Below, piece after piece: positions 1 through 9,300 of a stretch of 64,000 nt of DNA (positions are counted from its first letter, which is position 1; each line of letters begins with the position of its first letter). Source of the stretch: Streptomyces sp. RPA4-2 (GTDB taxonomy: Bacteria; Actinomycetota; Actinomycetes; Streptomycetales; Streptomycetaceae); NCBI RefSeq assembly GCF_012273515.2, contig NZ_CP050975.2, positions 1,674,001-1,738,000 of the forward strand. The letters run 5' to 3'. The notes beneath the pieces are model-generated. The model saw nothing but the letters and a program-made list of their open reading frames with translations. It was not told the origin of the DNA and ran no database searches. The position numbers and the translations under genes are program-made.

Positions 1-29
1 GGCACGGCCCGGACGGGGCGACTCTGCTG

Positions 30-1334
30 GTGATCTCGGCCGCCGTCCTGGTCGCCACGGCCGGATTCCACACATGGTGGGCACGCCGCCACGGTCACGC
101 TCCCCCGCCGGACCATACCGGTGCCCGGACACTCGCCGACGGGCGGCAGTCCGGGCGGCCCGAGGAGACCGAGGAAACCGGGGAGACCGCCGCCGGGGCG
201 ACGGTGCTGTGGCGGATGCGGACGACGGTCAGGGACGAGCCGGGTTCGCTGGCCGCGCTGTGCACGGCGCTGGCGCACCTGCGGGTCGACATCCTCAGCC
301 TGCAGACACACCCGCTCGCGGAGGGAACGGTGGACGAGTTCCTGCTCCGCGCACCCGCGGGGCTGGCCGCCTCCGGGATCACCCGCGCGCTCTCGCTGGC
401 GGGCGGCTCCGGCACCTGGATCGAGCGGGCCGACGCCCACGACCTGGTGGACGCGCCCACCCGCGTCCTCGGCCTGGCCACGCGAACGGCTCTGGACGCG
501 GCGGAACTTCCGCTGGCCCTCCGGCAGTTGCTCGGTCGGTGCACCATTCGTTCGCTGCCCGCCAGGTCCCCTGGATCGGGCCGGGCGGAAGAGGGCGCGC
601 CGGTCGAAGGAGCGCTGGAAGACACGGTGATGCGGCTGCGCGCACCGGAGGGTGGAGTGATCACGGTGGAGCGGCCGTACCTGCCGTTCACGCCGACCGA
701 GTTCGCGCGGGCGCGGGCCTTGGTCGAGCTGGACGCGCGCCTGGGTCCGCGCATCCCCCGGGGCCAGGACATGCTGACGCTGCCGGAGGGCAACGAGATC
801 ACCGTGCGCCGCGTCGACGTGTCCGACCTGCCGGCCGCGAAGGCGATGCACGAGCGCTGCTCGTCGCGCACGCTGAACATGCGGTACCACGGGCCGGTCG
901 GGGACGCGGACCGCTATCTGAACCACCTGCTCAGTCCGCGCTTCGGCCGCACTCTCGCCGTCCGGACACCGTCGGGGCGCATGGTCGGGCTCGGCCACCT
1001 CCTCTGGGACGGTGACGAGACGGAGATCGCGCTGCTCGTCGAGGACGACTGGCAGCGGCGCGGTATCGGCGGCGAGCTGCTGGGCCGTCTGGTGGCGATG
1101 GCGGTCGAGGCGGGGTGCGAGAGCGTGTACGCCGTCACGCAGGCCTCCAACACCGGGATGGTCGCCGCGATGCGCGGCCTGGACCTCCCTCTCGACTACC
1201 AGATCGAGGAGGGCACCCTCGTGATCACCGCGCGCCTGGACACGACACCGGCGGCGTCCCCGCTCCCGTACGCCCAAGGGCAGGAGCAGGGCCGGCACGG
1301 GTCGCCGCGCGGTGAGCGGGTCAGGCGGGACTGA
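30..1334 (+). CDS. ACT domain-GNAT N-acetyltransferase fusion
   Basis: Predicted acetyl-CoA-dependent N-acetyltransferase with an N-terminal amino-acid-sensing domain. Residues about 58-140 look like an ACT domain (a DEPGSLAAL-type opening followed by a beta-alpha-beta pattern). Residues about 250-400 are a GNAT fold with the acetyl-CoA pyrophosphate loop QRRGIGG at residues 342-348. The first about 20 residues are hydrophobic and may be part of a membrane segment. The frame is open to the left edge of the window, so the GTG start at 30 is provisional and the gene may begin upstream. The ACT plus GNAT order is a known actinobacterial arrangement; a ligand-regulated acetyltransferase is inference and the substrate is unknown. 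Confidence 0.8.
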   Translation: MISAAVLVATAGFHTWWARRHGHAPPPDHTGARTLADGRQSGRPEETEETGETAAGATVLWRMRTTVRDEPGSLAALCTALAHLRVDILSLQTHPLAEGTVDEFLLRAPAGLAASGITRALSLAGGSGTWIERADAHDLVDAPTRVLGLATRTALDAAELPLALRQLLGRCTIRSLPARSPGSGRAEEGAPVEGALEDTVMRLRAPEGGVITVERPYLPFTPTEFARARALVELDARLGPRIPRGQDMLTLPEGNEITVRRVDVSDLPAAKAMHERCSSRTLNMRYHGPVGDADRYLNHLLSPRFGRTLAVRTPSGRMVGLGHLLWDGDETEIALLVEDDWQRRGIGGELLGRLVAMAVEAGCESVYAVTQASNTGMVAAMRGLDLPLDYQIEEGTLVITARLDTTPAASPLPYAQGQEQGRHGSPRGERVRRD

Positions 1335-1385
1335 GGCCCCGACAAGGCCACGTACGTCACCGGTTCACGTCCGCCCCACGTCTCA

Positions 1386-1416
1386 GGAGGCCCTGGGCAC
1401 CTTGCCCGGGGCCTCC
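1386..1416. terminator. bidirectional hairpin between convergent genes
   Basis: A 14-bp stem (arms 1386-1399 and 1403-1416, one G-T wobble) with a 3-nt loop lies between the stop of the GNAT gene and the stop of the convergent PLP enzyme gene. There is no U-tract, as is common for Streptomyces terminators. Confidence 0.7.
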
Positions 1417-1421
1417 CCCGG

Positions 1422-2846
1422 TCAGACGGTGGCCGAACCCGCGTGTTCCTCCCGCAGGTTCCGGCCCCCTCCCTCCGCCGCACGTACCTCCGTCGCGCGT
1501 CCCAGGGCGCCGTCCAGGTCGGCCCACAGGTCCTCGACGTCCTCCAGTCCCACCGACAGGCGCAGCAGGCGGTCGCTCACGCCCGCACCGCGACGGTCGC
1601 CCTCGGCGACGATGCGGTGGCTGATGGACGCCGGATGCTGGATCAGGCTGTCGACGCTGCCGAGACTGACCGCGGGGGTGATCAGACGGACTCCGGCGAT
1701 GACCTCGTGCGGGTCCCCGTGCACCTCGAAGGCGATCATGGCGCCGCCGATCCGCGGGTAGTGGACGCGGGTGACGCGCGGGTCGGCGGCGAGCCGGCCG
1801 GCGAGTTCCGCGGCGCCCGCGGACGCGGCCGTCACCCGTACCGGCAGGGTCGACAGCCCCCGCAGCAGCAGATATCCGGCCAGCGGGTGCAGGACGCCAC
1901 CGGTGGCGAACCGCACCTGGCGCAGCCGCCCGGCGAACTCCTCGTCGCAGGCGACCACTCCGGCCATGACGTCCCCGTGCCCGCCCAGGTACTTGGTGGC
2001 GCTGTGCAGGACCAGGCGCGCCCCCTGCTCCGCGGGGCGTTGCAGCACCGGCGTGGCGAAGGTGTTGTCGGCGAGCAGCGGTACGGAGCCGCAGGCGTGC
2101 GCGACGGCGCGCAGGTCGATCTCGGCGAGCGTCGGGTTGGCCGGGGACTCGACCATGACCAGTCCGGTGTCGGGGCGCAGGGCGTCCTCGATGCCCGCCG
2201 GGTCGACCCAGGTCACCTCGGAGCCGAGCAGCCCGGCGGTGAGCAGGTGGTCGCTGCATCCGTACAGGGGCCGCACGGCGACGACGTGACGCAGGCCCAT
2301 CGCGTTGCGTACGAGCAGGACCGCGCTCAGCGCGGCCATACCGCTGGCGAACGCGACCGCGCTCTCGGTCCCTTCGAGCCGGGCGAGGGCGGTCTCGAAG
2401 CGCGCGACGGTCGGATTGCCGAGGCGCCCGTAGACGGGCGGGCCCTCCGGTTCGGCGCCGTCGGCCGCGAACGCGTCGATGCGGGCGGCTTCGCCCCGGC
2501 TGTCGTACGAGGGATAGGTGGTCGACAGGTCGATCGGTGCGGCGTGCAGCCCGCTGCGGGCGAGATCCTCCCGCCCCGCGTGCACGGCCTCGGTGGCGAG
2601 AGCGCGGGAACGGGATTCGCCCCGCGGGTCGGGGATCCTGGTGTCGGCGGTGCCGGTGAGACCGGTACCGCCGACACCGGCAGTACCGGGTGTACTCGCG
2701 GTACCAGGTGTACTCGCAGTACCGGCGTCCGGCCCGTAGCCGCCCGGGGCCGTCCGCCCGCGCTCGTTGCCGCTACCGCTGCCGCTGCCGCTGCCGCTGC
2801 CGGAACCGATACCGGTGTCGCGTGTGCCGCGTATGTCCGCGTCCAT
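1422..2846 (-). CDS. trans-sulfuration family PLP-dependent enzyme (cystathionine/methionine gamma-lyase type)
   Basis: Cys/Met-metabolism PLP enzyme (fold type I), expected to cleave or form C-S bonds in cystathionine, methionine or homocysteine derivatives in the cytosol. The PLP lysine is in the motif HSATKYLGGHGD (K285 from this start); VYGRLGNPT and the S-N-P-T element near the middle are also conserved. The ATG at 2846 is chosen because GGAG sits 5-6 nt upstream; an ATG 39 nt further upstream is possible. The first about 80 residues are a low-complexity tail (Gly-Ser run, repeated T-A-S-T-P-G) absent from most homologues, which are about 390-400 aa. The gene is divergent from an Lrp regulator, its likely controller. 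Exact reaction not resolvable. Confidence 0.88.
   Translation of the reverse strand: MDADIRGTRDTGIGSGSGSGSGSGSGNERGRTAPGGYGPDAGTASTPGTASTPGTAGVGGTGLTGTADTRIPDPRGESRSRALATEAVHAGREDLARSGLHAAPIDLSTTYPSYDSRGEAARIDAFAADGAEPEGPPVYGRLGNPTVARFETALARLEGTESAVAFASGMAALSAVLLVRNAMGLRHVVAVRPLYGCSDHLLTAGLLGSEVTWVDPAGIEDALRPDTGLVMVESPANPTLAEIDLRAVAHACGSVPLLADNTFATPVLQRPAEQGARLVLHSATKYLGGHGDVMAGVVACDEEFAGRLRQVRFATGGVLHPLAGYLLLRGLSTLPVRVTAASAGAAELAGRLAADPRVTRVHYPRIGGAMIAFEVHGDPHEVIAGVRLITPAVSLGSVDSLIQHPASISHRIVAEGDRRGAGVSDRLLRLSVGLEDVEDLWADLDGALGRATEVRAAEGGGRNLREEHAGSATV
2769..2804. repeat. hexanucleotide microsatellite inside the PLP enzyme gene
   Basis: About five copies of a 6-bp unit (GCCGCT on the plus strand) encode the alternating Gly-Ser run in the N-terminal tail. 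Copy-number change would lengthen the linker by two residues per unit without shifting the frame. Confidence 0.8.
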
Positions 2847-2927
2847 GTCATCTCCGCCGAAGTCCATGCACAGCAGCCTGAACACCGGCCGGGGTCATGG
2901 CACCAGAACCCGTGTTACGTTCGGGCC

Positions 2928-3434
2928 ATGGCCGATTCCGTCGTACTCGATCCGGTGGATCTTCATCTGCTGCGACTGCTGCAGAACGACGCCCGGACGA
3001 CGTACCGCGATCTCGCCGCGCAGGTCGGAGTCGCGCCCTCGACCTGCCTGGACCGGGTGACACGGCTGCGCCGCGCGGGAGTCATTCTCGGCCATCAGCT
3101 GCGGCTCGATCCGGCGAAGCTCGGCCGGGGCCTGGAGGCGCTGCTGTCCGTGCAGGTCAGGCCGCACCGCAGGGAGCTGGTGGGTCCGTTCGTGGACCGG
3201 ATCAGGGCACTGCCGGAATCCCGGACGGTCTTCCATCTCACCGGCCCCGACGACTACCTCGTGCTGGTCGCGGTCGCGGACATGGCCGACCTCCAGCGGC
3301 TGGTTCTCGACGAGTTCACCTCCCAGCGTGAAGTGGCCCGTGTGGAGACCCGGTTGATCTTCCAGCAGTGGGACTGCGGTCCGCTCCTGCCCCCTGCCGG
3401 GCCGGGCGCGACGCCCACAGCGAAATCGGGCTGA
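2928..3434 (+). CDS. Lrp/AsnC family transcriptional regulator
   Basis: DNA-binding regulator of 168 aa. Residues about 5-60 form the AsnC-type winged helix (D-x-H-L-L-R-L-L-Q-N-D-A-R-T-T-Y-R-D-L-A pattern), followed by an effector-binding RAM/ACT-like domain at about 70-150. The ATG at 2928 directly abuts the first helix; a much longer in-frame extension upstream is antisense to the PLP enzyme and is rejected. It lies head-to-head with the trans-sulfuration gene about 80 bp away. Local Lrp proteins commonly control the divergent amino-acid catabolic gene in response to its substrate, so it is inferred to regulate that enzyme and itself. Confidence 0.9.
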   Translation: MADSVVLDPVDLHLLRLLQNDARTTYRDLAAQVGVAPSTCLDRVTRLRRAGVILGHQLRLDPAKLGRGLEALLSVQVRPHRRELVGPFVDRIRALPESRTVFHLTGPDDYLVLVAVADMADLQRLVLDEFTSQREVARVETRLIFQQWDCGPLLPPAGPGATPTAKSG

Positions 3435-3497
3435 TGCGGGCCAAAAGCCCGCTTTGACGGGCTGACGCGGCACCTCTTCCCGTATGAGGATGTCGGC

Positions 3498-5189
3498 ATG
3501 TCAGAGACGAAGAACCCGATGCCCCGCGAGGTCGCCGACGCGTACGTCGACGACCTCGTCGCCCTCGACCCGGTCCTCGGTACGTACCTCGGTGTGAAGG
3601 AGAGTGCCGGCAGGCTCCCGGACACCTCGCCCGCGGGACAGCAGGCCCTCGCGGAGCTGGCACGGGCGACCCTCGCCCGACTCGACGAGGCGGAGCGGCA
3701 GCCGGGCGCGGACAGCGACACCGAGCGCCGTTGCGCGCGACTGCTGCGCGAACGACTGACCGCCGAACTGGCCGTCCACGACGCCGAGGAGGGGCTGCGG
3801 GCCGTCGGCAACATGCACACCGCCGCGCACGCCGTCCGGCAGGTGTTCAGCATCGCGCCGACCGGGACGGACGAGGACTGGGCCGCGATCGCCGAGCGGC
3901 TGCGCGCCGTGCCGGCCGCGCTGGCGGGGTACCGCGAGTCCCTCGCCCTCGGCCTGGAGCGCAAGCTCTACGCGGGTCCACGCCCCACCGCGACCTTCGT
4001 CGACCAGCTCACCGAGTGGTCCGCCCCGGACGCGCACGGCCGCGCCTGGTTCGAGGACTTCGTGACCGCGGGCCCCGACTCCCGGCGCGACGAACTGGAC
4101 ACCGCCGCGCGGACGGCCACCCGGGCCCTGGTGGAGCTGCGCGACTGGATGCGCGACGTGTACGCGCCCACGATCCAGGGCGCGCCGAACACGGTGGGCC
4201 GGGAGCGGTACGCGCGCTGGGCGCGTTACTTCAACGGTACGGATCTCGATCTCGACGAGGCGTACGCGTACGGCTGGGCCGAGTACCACCGGCTGCTCGC
4301 CGAGATGAGGACCGAGGCCGAGAAGATCCTGCCCGGCGCCGAGACGCCCTGGGTGGCGCTCGCGTACCTGGACGAGCACGGCCGGCACATCGAGGGTGTC
4401 GACGAGGTCCAGACATGGTTGCAGGGTCTGATGGACCGGGCGATCGACGCCCTGGACGGCACGCACTTCGAACTCGCCGAGCCGGTACGGCGGGTGGAGT
4501 CCCGGATCGCGCCGCCGGGCGGTGCCGCGGCTCCCTACTACACCGCGCCGTCGTCGGACTTCTCCCGGCCCGGCCAGACCTGGCTGCCCACGATGGGGCA
4601 GACCAGGTTCCCCGTGTACGACCTCGTCTCGACCTGGTACCACGAGGGCGTTCCCGGGCATCACCTCCAGCTCGCGCAGTGGGTGCACGTCGTCGAGGAC
4701 CTCTCCCGCTACCAGGCGACCGTGGGCCTCGTGAGCGCCAACTGCGAGGGCTGGGCGCTGTACGCGGAGCGGCTGATGGACGAGCTGGGCTTCCTCGCGG
4801 ACGCCGAGCAGCGACTCGGCTACCTGGACGCGCAGATGATGCGCGCCGCCCGGGTGATCGTCGACATCGGTATGCACCTCGAGCTGGAGATCCCGGCGGA
4901 CTCGCCCTTCCACCCCGGCGAGCGCTGGACGCCCGAACTGGCGGAGGAGTTCTTCGGCGCGCACAGCAGCCGGCCCGCGGACTTCGTCGAGAGCGAGCTG
5001 ACCCGCTATCTCTCGATCCCCGGTCAGGCCATCGGCTACAAGCTCGGTGAGCGGGCCTGGCTGCAGGGTCGCGCGAACGCGCAGCGGCGTCACGGGGACG
5101 GCTTCGACGCGAAGGCGTGGCACATGGCGGCTCTGTCGCAGGGTTCCCTGGGCCTGGACGACCTGGTGGACGAGTTGTCCCGGCTCTGA
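3498..5189 (+). CDS. DUF885 family metallohydrolase/peptidase-like protein
   Basis: A 563-aa cytosolic protein of the DUF885 family, related to zinc carboxypeptidase-like enzymes. The family metal motif HEGVPGHHLQ is at residues 382-391, with H382, E383 and H387/H388 as likely ligands and base. Downstream conserved glutamates (EGWALYAE at about 418-425) fit the third ligand. It is a full-length member with no signal peptide. The ATG start follows a purine-rich stretch. It stands alone between an Lrp gene and a convergent rhodanese gene. Homologues are often called putative dipeptidases; the substrate is not known. Confidence 0.87.
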   Translation: MSETKNPMPREVADAYVDDLVALDPVLGTYLGVKESAGRLPDTSPAGQQALAELARATLARLDEAERQPGADSDTERRCARLLRERLTAELAVHDAEEGLRAVGNMHTAAHAVRQVFSIAPTGTDEDWAAIAERLRAVPAALAGYRESLALGLERKLYAGPRPTATFVDQLTEWSAPDAHGRAWFEDFVTAGPDSRRDELDTAARTATRALVELRDWMRDVYAPTIQGAPNTVGRERYARWARYFNGTDLDLDEAYAYGWAEYHRLLAEMRTEAEKILPGAETPWVALAYLDEHGRHIEGVDEVQTWLQGLMDRAIDALDGTHFELAEPVRRVESRIAPPGGAAAPYYTAPSSDFSRPGQTWLPTMGQTRFPVYDLVSTWYHEGVPGHHLQLAQWVHVVEDLSRYQATVGLVSANCEGWALYAERLMDELGFLADAEQRLGYLDAQMMRAARVIVDIGMHLELEIPADSPFHPGERWTPELAEEFFGAHSSRPADFVESELTRYLSIPGQAIGYKLGERAWLQGRANAQRRHGDGFDAKAWHMAALSQGSLGLDDLVDELSRL

Positions 5190-5195
5190 CCGCCC

Positions 5196-5239
5196 CCGAC
5201 GGCAGCCGGGTCCCGCCGCCGGGGCCCGGCCGCCGTCGG
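5196..5239. terminator. strong bidirectional hairpin
   Basis: Interrupted inverted repeat between convergent genes. An outer 8-bp arm (5196-5203 with 5232-5239) and an inner 10-bp arm (5205-5214 with 5221-5230, one G-T pair) are separated by a single A-C mismatch, with a 6-nt loop. No other feature sits in this gap. Confidence 0.75.
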
Positions 5240-5274
5240 CGGTCCCCCGCGGGCCTGGCGGATCCGCCCCCCGC

Positions 5275-5832
5275 TCAGCAGCCGCAGTCCTCCGCGTTCA
5301 CGGGCGCTGTCAACGGGTCCGGCCCGCGCCGCTCCCGCCCCTCCCAGGTCTCGAACTCGAAGCCCTCACGCACCCAGTACTCGAAGCCGCCGAGCATCTC
5401 CTTGACTCGGAAGCCGAGTTCGGCGAGGGCGAGTGCGGCGCGGGTCGCGCCGTTGCAGCCGGGTCCCCAGCAGTAGGTGACGACCGGCACCGACCTGTCG
5501 AGGAGCCGCTCGGCCTGTTCGGCGACGAGCGCGGTCGGCAGATGGATCGCACCGGGCACGTGCCCCTGGTCCCACGACTGGGTGGAACGGGAGTCGAGGA
5601 CGACGAATCCGGGGTCCCCGCCGGCCGCGAGCGCGGCGGCGACGTCGGACACGTCGGCGTGGAAGGCGAGGCTCGCGCCGAAGTGGGCGACGGCCGCGGC
5701 CGGAGAGGCCGGGGCGACACGCAGTACGGCGTTCGTCACGGCCGGCGGGTCACTCGTCATGGATGCCATGGGTGCCGCGGGCGTTATGGGCTTCATAGGC
5801 GTCATGGGTGTCATGGGTGTCATGGGTGTCAT
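5275..5832 (-). CDS. rhodanese-like domain protein
   Basis: Single rhodanese-fold sulfurtransferase-like protein. Signature elements are VLDSR...GHVPGAIHLP in the middle and the active-site loop TYCWGPGCNGATRAA, where the loop Cys followed by N-G-A-T-R would carry a persulfide. A Cys pair sits at the extreme C-terminus (E-D-C-G-C). The start is uncertain: the ATG at 5832 is preceded by TAGATT about 7 nt upstream, fitting a leaderless promoter, but the first about 25 residues are a repeated Met-Thr-Pro run. A later ATG at 5769 or 5760 would also give a complete domain. Divergent from an Lrp gene that may regulate it. Sulfur donor and acceptor unknown. Confidence 0.82.
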   Translation of the reverse strand: MTPMTPMTPMTPMKPITPAAPMASMTSDPPAVTNAVLRVAPASPAAAVAHFGASLAFHADVSDVAAALAAGGDPGFVVLDSRSTQSWDQGHVPGAIHLPTALVAEQAERLLDRSVPVVTYCWGPGCNGATRAALALAELGFRVKEMLGGFEYWVREGFEFETWEGRERRGPDPLTAPVNAEDCGC

Positions 5833-5834
5833 GG
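5792..5834. repeat. 9-bp tandem repeat coding for Met-Thr-Pro
   Basis: About 4.8 copies of the unit GTCATGGGT (plus strand), the leftmost copy degenerate. Each unit supplies an in-frame ATG on the minus strand, giving a ladder of possible start codons for the rhodanese gene. Confidence 0.85.
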
Positions 5835-5926
5835 CCGAAAATCTACGGGCGGTGGTCCCGCTCCTGAAGGGGCGATCCACGGCTTCCCTCTTGATCCGCC
5901 GGGGAATTCCCTGCTATTCCTCGCCC

Positions 5927-6373
5927 ATGACCACGTATTCCCCGGACACCACCGACTGGCGCATCCTCGACGTCCTCCAGCGCGAGGGGAGGGTCAGTTT
6001 CGCCGAGCTGGCCCGCGCCGTCTCGATGTCCGCGAGCGCGGTCACCGAGCGGGTGCGGCGGCTGGAGGAGGCCGGCGTCATCCAGGGGTACGCGGCCGTC
6101 GTCGCCCCGGAGAACATCGGCCTGCCGATCCTCGCCTTCGTCCGGCTGCGCTACCCGAACGGCAACTACAAGCCGTTCCATGATCTCGTCGACGCGACGC
6201 CCCAGATTCTGGAGGCCCACCACGTCACCGGCGACGACTGCTTCGTCATCAAGGTCGCGGCCCGCTCGATGCGTCACCTGGAGGAGATCTCGGGCAGGAT
6301 CGGCACGCTGGGCTCCGTGACGACGAGCGTCGTCTACTCCTCGCCGCTGCCCCGGCGCCCTCTGGGGCACTGA
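5927..6373 (+). CDS. Lrp/AsnC family transcriptional regulator
   Basis: A 148-aa regulator with an AsnC-type HTH at residues about 7-60 (DWRILDVLQREGRVSF opening; S-A-S-A-V-T-E-R-V recognition helix) and a RAM domain at about 70-145. The ATG at 5927 is the only start adjacent to the HTH; longer frames run antisense through the rhodanese gene. It is divergent from that gene across about 95 bp, so control of the rhodanese is the simplest inference. It is distinct in sequence from the Lrp at 2928. Effector unknown. Confidence 0.9.
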   Translation: MTTYSPDTTDWRILDVLQREGRVSFAELARAVSMSASAVTERVRRLEEAGVIQGYAAVVAPENIGLPILAFVRLRYPNGNYKPFHDLVDATPQILEAHHVTGDDCFVIKVAARSMRHLEEISGRIGTLGSVTTSVVYSSPLPRRPLGH

Positions 6374-6382
6374 CCCGGCGTC

Positions 6383-9300
6383 TCAGTCCGGGACGCCCCG
6401 CTGCCGTACGACCGATCCCGTTCTCCCCTTCACGACCTCCAACTGGGCGTGGATACGGCGCCGCAGGTCGGCGACATGACTGACGATGCCGACGCTGCGG
6501 TCACGCTCCCGCAGCGAGTCGAGCACGTCGAGGACCTCGTCGAGGGTCTGGTCGTCGAGGCTGCCGAAGCCCTCGTCGATGAAGAGCGTGTCGAGCCGCA
6601 CCCCGCCGGCCTCGTCCGTGACGACGTCCGCGAGGCCGAGGGCCAGCGCCAGCGAGGCGAAGAACGTCTCGCCCCCGGAGAGCGTCGCCGTGTCCCGCTC
6701 CCGGCCGGTCCAGGCGTCCACGACGTGCAGTCCGAGCCCGCTGCGGCCGCGGCCCGCTCGGTCGTCGGAGTGGACGAGGGTGTAGCGCCCGGAGGACATG
6801 CGCTCGAGCCGTACCGTCGCGGCGGCGGCGACCTGTTCCAGGCGGGCGGCGAGGACGTACGACTCCAGGCGCATCCTGCGTTCGTTCTCCGCCGAGGTGC
6901 CCGCCGCGAGCCCCGCCATGCGCGCCACCCGGTCGTACTCCTCGCGCAGCGGTCCCAGGCGGCGTACGGACGTGGTCGCGCGCGCGGAGAGCCGGTCCAG
7001 TTCGGCGCAGCGCCGGGCGGCCGCGTCCTGGGCGGAGGCTGCGTCCCGCAGCCGCCGGGCGCCGGACTCGGCGGACTGTTCGGCCGCCCGCAGATCGACG
7101 GCCGGCCGCTGGGCCGCGGCGGTCGTGTCCGCCTCGGCGAGCACGGCGCGGACCGCGGCCTCCTCCGACTGCCAGGCGTCGAGGTGGCGTTGCAGCTCAC
7201 GGTGGGCCGCGTTGTCGAGCAGCGCGGCGGCCGCGGCCTGCGGTGTGGAGAACCCGGCGCGGAAGGCCGCGTCGGCCAGTCGCGCGTCGGCGTCCTTGAG
7301 CCGCTGCGCGGCGTCCTCGGCCACCCGGACGGCGTCCGCGGCCTCGGTGAGCAGGGCGGCCCGTCGCTCCAGTTGCGCGGCGCGCGCGGCGACACTCTCG
7401 GCGGCGCCCCGGGCCTGCGTCAACTCCTCCTCCAGCAGGGCCCTTTCGCGGTCGAGGGTGTCACGGTGGGAGACCCGGGCCGCGGCCCGTAGTTCGGCCT
7501 TCTGCCGGGCGGCGACCCGTCGTTCGTGTTCGAGTTCGGCCTGGGCGAGACGCTCGCGGGCGGCGTGCAGCCCGGAAGCGGCGGCGTGGGCCTCGCCGTG
7601 CTCCCGCTCCAGTTCCGCTTCCTGCTCGGCGAGTCGGTCGGTCGGTGTGTCGCCCGCCTCGGCGGAGGCTGCGGCGAGCGCCTCGCGTACGACACCGAGG
7701 CGGCGCTCGTCCTCGGTCGCCTTCGCGTCGGCGCGCTGGTGGACGGCGAGGGCGCGCTCCTCCGTCTCCCGGTCGACGTGTCCGGCGATCTTCCGTGCGG
7801 GCGCCGGGTGTTCGGTGGCGCCGCAGACGGCGCAGGGATCTCCGTCGACGAGTCCGGCGGCGAGTTCCGCGGCGATGCCGTTGAGTCGCTGTTCCTTCAG
7901 GTCGAGCCAGCGAGCGCGTGTGTCCGTCGCGTGCGCGCGGGAGGCGAGGGCGCGCTCGTGGGCGTCGTCCGTGTCCCGGGCGAACTGGTCGCGCTCGCGG
8001 GCGGCCCGCAGCCGGGCCCGCGCGGGGTCGCGCCGCACGGCCAGCTGCTCGGCGCGGGTCGCGGCCTCCTGCGCGGTCCCGATGCGCTCCTGGAGACCGG
8101 TGCGGGTGGTCTCCCAGGTGGCGAGCCAGCTCTCGGCGTCCTGCAGGACGTCCTCGTCGGCGCGCTCCTGGCGGTCCAGGCCGGCGCGCTCCTCGGTGAG
8201 TTCACCGAGCCGGCGCTCGGCCCGGCGGGCCGAGGCCAGGCCGCCCAGTTCCTCGGCCGCCCTGCGCGCGTCCGCCGCGAGCCCGGGTGCGCCGGCGTCG
8301 GCGAAGGACGCCGGGAGGGCGGCACGCGCGTGCGCCTCGGCCATGACAGCACGCCGGTGCTCGGCCTCGCCGGCGTCGCGCAGGTCGAGTGCGGGTGCCA
8401 CCGCCTCGGCCTTGCGGCCCCGCTCCATGCGGGTCAGTGCCTCGCGGTGGGAGTCCGAGCGCTCCTCCAGCCGCGCGGCGCGCTCCCGCGCCTCGGTGAA
8501 CCTGCGCTGCAGCCGGGCCACTTCCCGTACGTCGTCGAGTTCGCGGTCGGCGGCGGCCTGCGCGGACTCGGCGGCCGAGACCGCGCTGTGCGCGACGGTC
8601 AGCCGCTCGCGGGCCGTGCCGCGGGCGACGGCGGCCCAGGCCAGGACGGCCTCGGCGAGGCCCGGGTCGCCGGGCGCGAGGTCGGGCAGCGGCACCTCGG
8701 CGATGTCCCCGGCGGCCTGCTGCATGCGGTGGGCGTCGGCGAGCAGCGCGGCGTCCCCGTCGCGCACCTCGGCCTCGGCTGCGCGCCGGCGTTCGCTGAG
8801 GCGCTTCTCGACCTCGGCGAAGCGGTGGGTGTCGAAGAGGCGCCCGAGGAGCTTGCCGCGGGCCTCGGCGTCGGCCCGCAGGAAGCGGGCGAAGTCGCCC
8901 TGAGGCAGCAGTACGACCTGACAGAACTGTTCACGGCTCATGCCGAGCAGCTGGGTGATCTCCTCGCCGATCTCCTGGTGGGAACGGCTGAGGTCCTTCC
9001 AGGAGCCCGCCGGACCCTCGTACTCGCGCAGCCAGCTCTGGGCCTTTTCGGTGGTCGTGCCCGTGCCGCGCTTCTTCGGACGGGCCCAGGGGGGCTGCCG
9101 GGTGATCTCCAGCCGGCGTCCGGCGACGGTGAGTTCGAGGCGGATCTCGGTGCGGGTGGCGGGGGCCGCGTGGTCGCTGCGCAGGGTGAGACCCTGGCCG
9201 CTCTGGCGGGCGCCCGGGACCGCTCCGTACAGCGCGTAGCAGACGGCGTCGAGGACGGACGTCTTGCCCGCGCCCGTCGGTCCGTGCAGCAGGAAGAGTC

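Noticed and set aside
1443..2927. A long plus-strand frame running into the Lrp gene
   Set aside because: The upstream part is antisense to the PLP enzyme and has no protein character; the Lrp domain starts at 2928.
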